Positions 12,387-21,560 of a stretch of DNA of 64,000 nucleotides are shown piece after piece. Each line of letters opens with the position of its first letter. Position 1 is the first letter of the stretch. The translations under genes and the position numbers were made by a program. Under the pieces are notes generated by a model. The model saw only the letters and a program-made list of their open reading frames with translations, ran no database searches and was not told the DNA's origin. Origin of the DNA: Stachybotrys elegans (Eukaryota; Ascomycota; Sordariomycetes; Hypocreales; Stachybotryaceae); the NCBI GenBank assembly GCA_020746835.1, contig JAGPNK010000009.1, positions 1,860,001 to 1,924,000 of the forward strand, written 5' to 3'.

Positions 12387-13194
12387 TCAAACAAAGCTAA
12401 CATCGTCGAGGCCGAAAACACCACCAATGCTGGTGTAGTCGCACCATAGCTGCAAGGTCAAGTCTGTGGTTGCAGTAGTAGGTGCACGGAAGATTCCCTC
12501 GAGCTTGTAGTATCTAGGAGGGTTTCCACCACCGCCGCCTGGGTAGAGAACCACTTCAGCGATGTTCGTGTCGCCAACAAAGGCACTGAGGTGACAGCTA
12601 CCAAGGGCGAGATCCAGAATGCTATAGTAGGCGTTGAAAGCGTATCTCGTCCCCGCTATGACATTGACTTGTTGAGACAGTTTGTCAGGCATCTCCTCGC
12701 CAGGGTTGCCCCATTGACTGCATATGTTAGAAAACCACAGCTTCCGTATGCAGACAGCTGTGACTCACGCAAGCTTTGTGCCGGTTCGAGCGCGGAATGG
12801 AAACCACGTGGTACTCTCCGAGTTGTCCCGGACGGAGATCCAGCCTCCGGCCGTCTGTGGGACCCAGGCGCCGAGATTGCCCGATTCGAATCCGCCGTTA
12901 ATGACCTGCTTCGTGGGCGCAGGAGGTGCGGTTTCCAGGCAGTTGCAGGCACTGGAGATGCGAGTTGGGCCGCATGTAGCAACAGGAGAGGGAACAGCTG
13001 TGACACTGTTGAAGTTAGATTCTGCAATGGGACTGGCTCACGCTTACTCACCTTGCAAGATATGTGCTACAGAACCCGGGTGAGCTAGATGCCTCGAGTG
13101 ACTTGATGGCTCGGTAGCAGTTGTCTGCATTACATACTTGGCCAGCAACTAGTGTAAGAGACAAGAAGACGAGGCTAATGCTGGGCAGGATCAT
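12387..13194 (-). CDS. Small secreted protein with carbohydrate-binding-like (CenC/CBM4_9-type) domain
   Basis: Three exons on the minus strand: 13194-13052, 13005-12769, 12717-12387; 236 aa. It begins with a clear signal peptide (MILPSISLVFLSLTLVAGQ) and a Cys-rich N-terminal region (CNADNCYRA, GFCSTYL, CGPTRISSACNCL), followed by a beta-sandwich domain opening NGGFESGNLGAWV. The latter start is typical of CBM-CenC-like domains in fungal secreted proteins; the end GVFGLDDVSFV is typical too. A Gly run (GGGGG) lies in one loop. No catalytic domain is attached. It probably binds cell-wall or plant polysaccharide outside the cell. The role is inferred only from the fold resemblance. Confidence 0.82.
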
Positions 13195-13684
13195 GGTGGC
13201 GGATGTGGAGAAATGAATAAATAGGTGACGAAGTATTCGAGACCACCCATGATTTCTGTCTGGAGATCTGTGCGGAATATATATTTATTCATTCCCTGGG
13301 GCTGAGACGCTCGGAAAATGGACCCTACTCGGCAGTCTCAACGGTTCTGCATCTTACTTGTACAAATTGGCTTGAGACACCCACTTCAGCTTTCAGCTCG
13401 TATGCAGCCACCAATACTTGTCAGATATACGAGAATATACCCTTGTAGGATCCAAACTGGAAATCTACCCATCCAGCAGCCTATTGACCTGCAGCTACTA
13501 ATAATAGCAGTGCGTTGGTTCGAACTGTTGATGGCTAATCTTCCTCAAACCGGTCTTTGCCGTTTTCCCCTGGTGGTCGTAAGCTAGAGGCTGGTCTGAC
13601 AAAACATTGTTAACCCAATTCCACAGTAAGCTTGCTATCAATACTCCAGCAAGAAATAGTAAAAGTCATGTTATCTGAACCGAC
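13195..13684. other. Intergenic with TATA-like element
   Basis: Promoter of the secreted CBM-like gene on the minus strand. An AT-rich TATA-like stretch is at about 13276-13290, roughly 80-95 nt upstream of its ATG. No gene seen. Confidence 0.45.
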
Positions 13685-15235
13685 TTAGTCTATCAAATCT
13701 TTAGTCCAAATCTCACAACAATGATGTTCAAAGCTATCCGACCCAGGCCATTCTCCATAAGGCAAGCGAGAACCTTCCCAAATATTTACAGCTACCCCGG
13801 CCAGCTCAATATCTAACACTAGACCCTTGCAAGTTTCTCTATAAACCTGTTCTGTGGGAAGAGTGTTGGCAATAGCCCAAGTCGCCAAACACTCCAAATT
13901 AATCTCTTCGAGGGCGGGGAGTCCAGTGGCCTTTAAAGTTCCGAAATCAAAGAACAAGACTTGAAGTGCTTTGGCATGTTCAGCCTTCCCCGGGGACAGG
14001 AGGGTCAGCTCAGTCACCGATGCTGGGATCAAATCGCTGAGCCGAAGACCAAGCGCCTTGGCATCGTCCTTGGTCAAGTCAGTGAATGGCCTGCCAATTC
14101 GCGATGCAGAGTCGGACATATAGCACTGGAAAATCTCGAGTGGCAACACGAGCTGTCGTAGCCGAGTGAAACGCCGCATCAATAACGGGCCTGGAGCTAG
14201 TGCACAGGCTGTGTTGATGTAGAGCCGTTGTAGCCGAGGTCCGGTCTCGCGCTCCACCATACGAATAAAAGTATAGATATCCCATTTTGCATTTGACTCC
14301 TCTTGCGCGGCATCTTGATAGTAGACAAATGTCTCTAACCGAACTGCAGCTCGCAAGAATACCGTCATAGCAGCTTCGCCGATACAGCCACTCATGTAAA
14401 TATGCTCCAGCGTCTTGCTGGGGCCAGGCGGCAGTTGTCGGCGCTCTGCCCCTGTGAGAATGTCTCGGTCTGTCAAACCATCGCCATGGAAAGTACGGAT
14501 TTTCGGCAGAGATAGCAAGGGCCATAGCCTGGTGAATTCAAGGGCGTCCGGACGTTCAGATTCCCAATTTGTATACAATCTAGAGACCTTGGCCAAGCTA
14601 CATGAGCTCTGGCCTGGAATCTTTGCGTCAGCCGTGATGATGCTGACAAGCTTGTCGGTCTCCTCGGTCGGTCTCCAGTACAGCGGCAAGGCAACGGATT
14701 TGGCATTGGGAAGGAGTGTCAAGACAAAGGCAGCGGCATTCTGAGAGAACTGCTCGGTCCTAGACTTATTGCACTCCTCAGTAAGGCGGGCATAAAATTC
14801 GTTGTAGTCGATTCCCGCCCGCGCAACATGGGCAGATTTGGCCATCATGTCGAGAACCATTTCTCCATTGCCCAGATCGGGCAGTGGAGGCATGAAAGAC
14901 CGGCATCTATAGCTGTCATGGCGGAGGTCGGCATGCCGGATATAACGAGCTACGATGGGCTCTGCGGCGATGCGCCCGAGCAATTCAAAGGCATTGCGGG
15001 GGTCTTTCCGTACAAGCCGATGGCCTGGGATGTATCTGAAGTTTCGATACTGCTTGCTCAGGAGATTATGGTGGGCAATATAGGGGACGCAAAGGCGGTG
15101 GATTTGTTTGCAGCTGAGTGCCAGGCTCTCGAACCCCTCTGGTAGCGTATGGGATATAACTCGAATCATCAGTTCGACGGGTAAATCTTTGAACTGCGTA
15201 GGAGGAGAAGAGGGAAGAACGGTAGAGGTAGCCAT
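13685..15235 (-). CDS. F-box domain protein
   Basis: Uninterrupted 516-aa ORF from ATG 15235. An F-box-like segment is at about residues 16-50 (LPVELMIRVISHTLPEGFES, then LALSCKQIHRLC). The rest resembles an irregular Leu-rich repeat-like fold with repeated short hydrophobic strands, as in many fungal F-box proteins, and has no recognisable catalytic motif. F-box proteins connect substrates to the SCF (Skp1-cullin) ubiquitin ligase through Skp1 binding. The target is unknown. No introns, signal peptide or membrane segment. Such genes are numerous and fast-evolving in fungal genomes. Confidence 0.75.
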   Translation of the reverse strand: MATSTVLPSSPPTQFKDLPVELMIRVISHTLPEGFESLALSCKQIHRLCVPYIAHHNLLSKQYRNFRYIPGHRLVRKDPRNAFELLGRIAAEPIVARYIRHADLRHDSYRCRSFMPPLPDLGNGEMVLDMMAKSAHVARAGIDYNEFYARLTEECNKSRTEQFSQNAAAFVLTLLPNAKSVALPLYWRPTEETDKLVSIITADAKIPGQSSCSLAKVSRLYTNWESERPDALEFTRLWPLLSLPKIRTFHGDGLTDRDILTGAERRQLPPGPSKTLEHIYMSGCIGEAAMTVFLRAAVRLETFVYYQDAAQEESNAKWDIYTFIRMVERETGPRLQRLYINTACALAPGPLLMRRFTRLRQLVLPLEIFQCYMSDSASRIGRPFTDLTKDDAKALGLRLSDLIPASVTELTLLSPGKAEHAKALQVLFFDFGTLKATGLPALEEINLECLATWAIANTLPTEQVYRETCKGLVLDIELAGVAVNIWEGSRLPYGEWPGSDSFEHHCCEIWTKDLID

Positions 15236-16412
15236 GGTCGAGTGGATGGTGGTCGTAGGGACAAGTTGACTCTGAGTGTCCTATTTGTTCCTGATCCAGA
15301 GACGATGATCAATTTTCAAACTCCGTTGCCTGATGTAGAGTCCAATTAATTTCGTCGCTAACTGAACCAATCAAAAAGTGGCCCGAGTATGCCTGAGGTA
15401 CATCCCTAATGAGACCTGCTGATTGAGGTATCGCTGGTGGCGGTATTGTGGACTGGAGATAAAGAGTGCTGGAAATTTCCAATAACGCCTTCATGTTCTT
15501 TTCTTATATAGCCAAGCTTTTAAAGATGAACCAAGGGACGGGAATGTAAAATCCCCATTTTTGTTTTCACATTCGAACTTTACTCTTGTTGGTGCTATTC
15601 TTAGGTTGAGTTGGTCTTCGCATGTCTGCCAATGTTTCAGCCCATTTTTGCCACCAACGGATACTTCGGGGTCTCGTGGGTGATAAAGCTCGAAACGGGG
15701 ATATGGAGGTACTTGGTATATTCAATGGGGTGAAGGGATAAGCGAGTTGCATTGGCAGAACAGGCGTCCCAGGTCACCCATTTACAATAAACGGTGAGTT
15801 ACTGCTTGGCACAAATGAAAACAGTAAGCGAGAGGCGAAGCCGTATTAGAACCTACGAAAAAGCAAACATGGAATATGATATTTACCTTGGCGTACGTTT
15901 CATCGTTATACATCAAGCTGATGAGCTCCTGAGACCCTTACGCCACATTCTCGCCGTCTCTGTTCTGGGCTTACCGATACCACATGACAACGTTTCAGCT
16001 TATACCAACATCTGACGAATGTGGTCATCTAAAAACCTGAAGACCAACAAATGCTACCAATTCGGTTCCTCACGTCAGATTGAGCCACCCCGCTTCGGTT
16101 TGACACGCCTTGCACGCTCCTTTACCGTCGGTCAATTTGTTGGTTCGGATATGATCCAGCCATGAGCTCCCACCAACATGCGTATGGCGCAAGACCTTGC
16201 GGTCGAAGCTGTAAACAGCGTTAGCAAATCACTCTGCTCTGCGAGTTTTGCAGCGGTGATAAGTATATAATCTCGTGTAATGCCCATGAAAGGGAAGCAA
16301 TGATCCAAAGAAATCTACTCCATCCTACAAAAACCCGGAAAGACATCAAATCTCTCCCGTCTCATATATCTTTCTCTCGAATTCTACATCTTGACGGTCA
16401 CAGTGTAATACC
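15236..16412. other. Intergenic between divergent F-box and secreted-protein genes
   Basis: About 1.2 kb of promoter sequence for two divergent genes. A TATATAA element is at 16264-16270, about 145 nt upstream of the plus-strand ATG. One CCGAGTAT octamer (the same word found in cluster promoters) is at 15383-15390. Short ORFs here are not supported. Confidence 0.5.
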
Positions 16413-18236
16413 ATGCGGTTATCATTTATTGCGGCATCCCTGCTTGCTGCTGCTGCTGCTCTTCCGGCGCTAGACGATGAATGCAGAGCAGCGCTTGAAG
16501 CCCAGATCGGTGACGGGCTCACTGGGCCAACGGCGGATGGAAAACCTGGCATCGGTGCCGAGTTTGAATCACTTGAATTTTCCTTCAGAAACGCCAAATG
16601 CAGCAAAGAAGAGACAGACAGGCTCAAGAAAAAGCTCATTGACAATCAGCAGGGCCCCAATTTCCAGTTCACATCAGATACAACAGAGGCAGCTGGTCTT
16701 CTTAAGCCAGAGTATATCTTAGATGGCAAGAAGGTCAAGGTTGGCTCAGGAGATGCTGCCAGAGCTGGAAGAGCCGCGTCATCGAACTTTGTAAGTCACG
16801 GAAGCCCTCGTTACACATGCGTGTACAAGGAGATTAACGACTTTCAGCTCAATTGGTTTGCCACGTTCGACAGGAATAATATACAGGTTTCTGACACCGA
16901 ATGCAATCCTTTGACTTTGGCCAGCAGTGTGACACGCAGACCCGAGGACATCACATGGTCCCCCAAGTCACGGTGCCGATGCCCTTGGAGGGGGTGTACA
17001 GCCTCATGGTGGAACAAAAACTCGGCCCGGAGCCTCAACGACGAAACATTCTGAACGGCTTCCCGTCATCGGTATTCCGCGAGAAGCCTGCTTTGGTGAT
17101 TAAAGACTTTTTCGAGACCAAGCCCAACGGGATGGAGAAAAACAAGGTCGGCGATGACGTGTTAGCCTTTGCCTCCATTGTGCTTTCCTACGCCAAAATA
17201 GCCCACAACAGCCGGTTCCCTATCGAATCACTGCAACCAGGCTCAAGCCCGAAGTTGGCTACAACCTTTATGCCACGAACCGACTTTAACGTATTGTTCA
17301 ACGAGGTCAAAAGCAAGATTCCAGGCGACCTGTTCAAGCTCTTTGAAACCCTTGCCTGCTATGAAACGGTGGTGAAATCTGGAAAATTATCGGCAAAGTA
17401 GGTCAATACTCGAAACTCCAAACTTAAGCTGGTCACTCACCCGCTTTTTGACAGTATCGACAAGAGGTTCTGTACCGGAAGACCGGCGTCCCCAAGGCCA
17501 AAGAAAGATGTTTTTGCCAAGCTAGAGATGGAGCACGATGGAGTTTTTCTGAATGTGAAGAAGTGGTGAGATCATCCCAGGCAGAGTCTGTAAATGACGC
17601 GATATCCGCAGCGAACCTTGCATGTGTAGGATTGACGGTATTGCGGCCGGGAAGGAATTTATACTTGATGGCAAGTCCATCAAGGAGGCCGCGGGCGGCA
17701 AGGACATGCTCTCAGCCTTTGATGAGTCTGTCGACGGTTCTATCGGAGGGCTCAAAAAGGCAACCGAGGAGGTATTTAATACAGATCGACGGGTCCCGCT
17801 GTTTGAATTTCGCAATATTGATCCCATTCCGCCTACGGAATGGGAGAGCTTCATGGAGCACGTCGATGACTCAGTCCAGAAACTTCACAAAGAATTCGCC
17901 AATGCCCCTGCGAAGAAGAAGCGTGCCCTACCTATTCCCGCTCGCTGCCTCCCTACTGGTATTGCCTCGTCCTCCATCAAGCCTTCCTCTACGACCAAAT
18001 CCTCGAACACTAGTAAACCATCCGCTACGACCAAACTCTCTACTACAGCCAAGCCCTCAACTACAACCAAGCGTTCAACCACAACTAAGCCGTCTGCTAC
18101 GACCCAACGCTCTACTACAACCAAGGCTCCTAGGACAACGAAGCGCTCAGCCACGACTAGGCCATCTGCTACGAAGAAAGTCACCTCTACAAAGAAATCC
18201 TCTCCTACCAGGCCAACCACGAAGCCTAAGGCTTAG
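16413..18236 (+). CDS. Secreted protein of unknown function with Thr/Ser/Lys-rich repeat tail
   Basis: Five exons: 16413-16790, 16848-16886, 16940-17397, 17455-17565, 17630-18236; 530 aa. A signal peptide (MRLSFIAASLLAAAAALPAL) encoded by a GCT run is followed by a charged globular region with no family I recognise, including VPQVTVPMPLEGV and VFLNVKKWIDGI. The last 90 or so residues are a degenerate repeat of the form STTKPSATTK, like the O-glycosylated stalk of cell-wall proteins; there is no GPI signal after it. The exon 3 start is uncertain: acceptors at 16924, 16927 and 16939 all keep frame, and 16939 gives the most normal intron length (53 nt). The first intron (57 nt) is also in frame without stops. 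Confidence 0.68.
17970..18230 (+). repeat. Degenerate Thr/Ser/Lys/Pro-coding tandem repeat
   Basis: The DNA repeats short imperfect units of roughly 12-24 nt encoding variants of STTKPS and SATTKR, about 10 or more copies in total. It forms the C-terminal tail of the secreted protein. The units vary too much to be a recent expansion. The tail is strongly basic as well as hydroxyl-rich, which is unusual for a simple mucin-like linker. Confidence 0.7.
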
Positions 18237-18830
18237 TGAAACCTTTACATGAGATTCTGTATGATACGCGCTCTGCTGGAACGGAGTTGCCTTGCTCAAG
18301 CGTTATATATCACCGCAGGCGGCTGTTTGGTTATTCTTTGGGTTACTGTATTGCATTTGAAGTGTTTTGGTAAATGTATTCTGGCTGGTCTAGTCGGTTA
18401 ACTTAGCGCAAGTCCTGTTGAACAGAATTGTTTTCCTCGTTTATTAAATATAGCAGATTTGTGTTCTTCTGTTACACGCACTTGTATTCTAAAACCTACC
18501 TCAAGCAGGCACTAGAAGCTTATTTTACAAAATCTGTTAAGTCCAAAGGCACTCTCATTTCCACTTCACCGGTCAGACCCACAAACACACGATGCTTAGC
18601 AGCTAGCGCATAGTGTACCCGGGATCATTGGTTTCCAGAGTCCAAGAAGCATTCAGTATCAGAATAGGGGTTCTTTGAAAAGCTTTTAGCACAATAACGA
18701 GTTTCCCTTCTTGATATGTATCTTTTCTTCTTCCAGACTTTTTTTCCTTTCCAGAATTTGGCGATATACTTGTATTCATATCTATCACATATAAACTTTA
18801 GGCTCCTTTAGCACCCAGGAGCCTACCCCT
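18237..18830. other. Intergenic, AT-rich
   Basis: Downstream of the secreted-protein gene. AT-rich sequence with no supported gene, repeat or RNA. Confidence 0.5.
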
Positions 18831-19124
18831 CTAGGTCGGGTATGCTGGCTGACCTTCCTGGGCCGTAGGACAAAGCTGTTCATATTCAAGTTTGAGAGTC
18901 CCTGGCAAAGAATAAATGAGCCTCAGATAGAATGAAAGCCATCGGAATAAGATTGCATAGGGAATCACTTTTATAAAGGATCCATCCATGCTACTCCTCA
19001 TCCATTTTACTATTCGTTCAAGGGATATCTTGATGGGATCATAGGCCACTGCATATGCGAGGGCATTGAGGAAGAAGCACGAAACGATAGCCCGCAGTAA
19101 TAAGGTCTTGTCATAGTTATCCTG
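18831..19124 (-). pseudogene. Possible gene remnant, open frame with no identified start
   Basis: A minus-strand frame is open for about 97 codons from 19124 to the stop at 18831 and directly follows an acceptor-like TTTCAG. The peptide is non-random looking, with hydrophobic segments (IVSCFFLNALAYAV; ILFRWLSFYLRLIYSLPG). It has no convincing ATG, and the 3' end of the GH10 gene lies only 150 nt upstream, leaving no room for more exons. It could be the last exon of a decayed gene or chance. I do not recognise the family. Confidence 0.3.
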
Positions 19125-19273
19125 CTGAAAGAATGCACTATCTTACGTCGCCGTACCGCAGGGTCTATGTACTGCTTAATTGTTGGATATGTTCCTCCGG
19201 ATACATGAAGCCTTCAGCTTTGGAGTGCGCCGGGGGTACACGAGATAAATCCGTGGCGACGTCTAGCATCCTG

Positions 19274-20390
19274 CTAGGCGCCTTCGCTATACATCCTAAC
19301 ATCATAAAGCTGATCAACTTGCTGCAACTGCTCAATGGTAGAATAGTAAGCTGGCTTTCGTTCGTAGTCGGTATTCCATAGAACCGCTGCCCCCTGAGTG
19401 CTTCCTTCTGGCAACCAATTCCAGGTATCACTATAATGGTAGTCAGAAATATCAGCAGCCGGTATTGTCAGATTGGACTTACGAGAAGTCCCATACTGTC
19501 TGCCCAACACACCCGTCTATATTCATGCAGACTCGGGCCAGCACGGCGTAGTCGGTAGCCTGCTGCTCCAGCTTTTCAGCTGTAACAGGAAGATCAATTC
19601 GGATGTCAATCTCCAGCATGGCGATTTTCACGCCCAGATCAGCAAATCGTTGCATGTTGGTCCTCAGGTCATCTTCATCTGGCAGACGGCCGACGCTGAA
19701 GTGACACTGGAATCCCACGCCGTGTAATGGCACCCCACGAGAGAGCATTCCATCAATCAAATTGTAGTATCCGTCAGCCTTGGGTCCAGCTTCCTCGACC
19801 CAGTAGTCATTGATCCAAAGCTTAGCTGCCGGATCCACTGCATGAGCATGATGGTATGCCTTGTCAATATATTCCGCTCCCATGATATTGTACCAGAAAC
19901 TGGTTCGCATCTCGCCACGTGGCTCGTCAGCGATGACCTCGTTGACAACGTCCCAAGCTGCAACCTTTCCAACGTACGGCGTCATGGACTTGTTGATATG
20001 TTCCTCCATGATCTCATCGAGCTCCTGCGCAGTCCAGTCTCCTATCTCTAGCCACGTAGGTTGTTCAATGTGCCATATCAAACAGTGGCCTCGGATCTGC
20101 TGCCCGTGGCTTAATGCTTGGTTGACAACCAGGTTGACTGCAGAAAAATTCCACACGCCTTGCTCCGGCTGTGTGCGGCCCCATTTGAACTGGTTTTCTG
20201 TCGTTATCCAGCCAAATTCAGCCGTATCGTTCAAGATGGACATGTATTTCTCATCGTGGAACTTGATGTCATCTGTCGCTGTCCCAAAATGCCGCCCCGA
20301 CAATCTCGCGTTTCTGTCCAGGCCCAGGGACGATCGTGCCACAACGGCAAGAGGGGCGCAAACCGTAGTGAGGGCGAAATGGGGCTTCAT
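19274..20390 (-). CDS. Secreted endo-1,4-beta-xylanase, glycoside hydrolase family 10
   Basis: Two exons on the minus strand: 20390-19483 and 19430-19274; 354 aa. It hydrolyses internal beta-1,4 bonds of plant xylan. A signal peptide-like N-terminus (MKPHFALTTVCAPLAVVA) precedes the catalytic barrel. Motifs: GTATDD near the N-terminus, ITTENQFKW, RGHCLIWH, the acid/base Glu in WDVVNEV, and the nucleophile Glu in MLEIDIR. Splicing across GTAAGT...TATAG joins QTVWDFS to DTWNWLPEG, the standard GH10 end. There is no attached CBM. An upstream in-frame ATG at 20453 would add 21 residues before the signal peptide and is disfavoured. A TATATAA box (minus strand, 20467-20473) lies about 80 nt upstream of the chosen start. 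Confidence 0.94.
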
Positions 20391-21560
20391 CGTGAATCCA
20401 AATTTGCGACACACGACATCAGGAAACTTGGGTGGATCAGTGAATGCACGCAAAGGACAGGAATCATTATATATGCAGCATTATCGTGTCGGGTTGCATT
20501 GATATTTAGACATCAAGTGCCAAGGTATTGGACAAACCGGCTATTTACCTGCAACCAATATCCATGTCCCACGCTCCTCACAACATGGCCACCTACTCTC
20601 TCCACACACTCCTGGGCCTAGCCGATCACCTCCAAATCAAGTTGTGATTCAGGAGCCTTGCCATCCCGTGGTCCTGACCAGGGTTGCGATGTCTACCATT
20701 CAACCTTTCTCCTTAAGTCACGTGGGGCATTTCTCCAATACGCCCCGCAAACTTGATCAAAATCACGTCGATCAACGGGCTCTTCCACTGTGTACCGGAA
20801 CACCTGAGTCCGCCTTCCTATGGGAGTGGAACGTTATAATTTCCTTGAGCCGGTTCTGGAATTAGCCGCAAGTGACCACTGTTCATCGACATATCAGGCT
20901 TATTATACGGTTTCTATCAATGTTTTACAATATCCTCGGGGTTCATAATATACGGCTTGGAAGCGGAGAAATTATTAATTGAGGGGAACATCCCCTCATC
21001 TTCTAACAGACACCGGCGAGAGACAAGAACTGTGAATGCTCAACCACTAGGTTCTGAAGGGCAGAGTGATTAACAAACTTGTCTGATACTAAAACTTCCT
21101 ACTCTCTATTCTCTTGCATGTACGGATAGCCAAGGAACATTCAGGGTAGCACAGGGTAAAGCTGAGGAGTGGACAGGGTGTGCTTCCTCCTCGTCGAAGC
21201 CATTAGCCAATCATAGGCCGTGGAAAGCTGCTGCCTGCAAGGCAGACAGCCAATGCTGATAAATCTACCGTTTGTTCAGCCAATCAAGAGAGGACAGTAA
21301 AATTGCCAAGCTTAGATCAACGCTGATTGGATAAATGCAGCCAACTCCACTCATTACTAATTAACAAGCGGAAACAGTATTTGTCAGTCAACCTCAGTCC
21401 AACGGGCTCTCATTTGGCCATAAATGATCGGCTCTTCGCCTACCCTGAGGCTTGGTACCTACCTCGTCTTGCTGTCTTCTGCACAACTGGCAAGCATTGC
21501 CCCAAACTTCGAGTAGTAGTGCTTGTCTTGTGCTTCCTTGCCAAATTACTTTCAGTAAAC
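20391..21560. other. Intergenic between divergent GH10 and DUF4139 genes
   Basis: About 1.2 kb shared upstream region. It contains the GH10 TATA box (20467-20473) and a set of CCAAT boxes near the DUF4139 gene. No gene is supported. Confidence 0.6.
21207..21330. promoter_or_regulatory. Cluster of four CCAAT boxes
   Basis: CCAAT at 21207-21211, 21250-21254 and 21280-21284, and the inverse ATTGG at 21326-21330, spaced 30-46 nt apart and 230-355 nt upstream of the DUF4139 ATG. Three of the four sit in the extended AGCCAAT context. In fungi these are sites for the CCAAT-binding (Hap) complex; the assignment is by motif only. Confidence 0.5.

Noticed and set aside
12870..12890. tRNA B-box-like GATTCGAATCC
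   Set aside because: Lies within the coding sequence of the secreted CBM-like protein and no cloverleaf can be formed around it.
17885..18220. 111-aa Val-rich minus-strand ORF
   Set aside because: Antisense shadow of the Thr/Lys repeat tail; repeat DNA lacks stops in the opposite frame.
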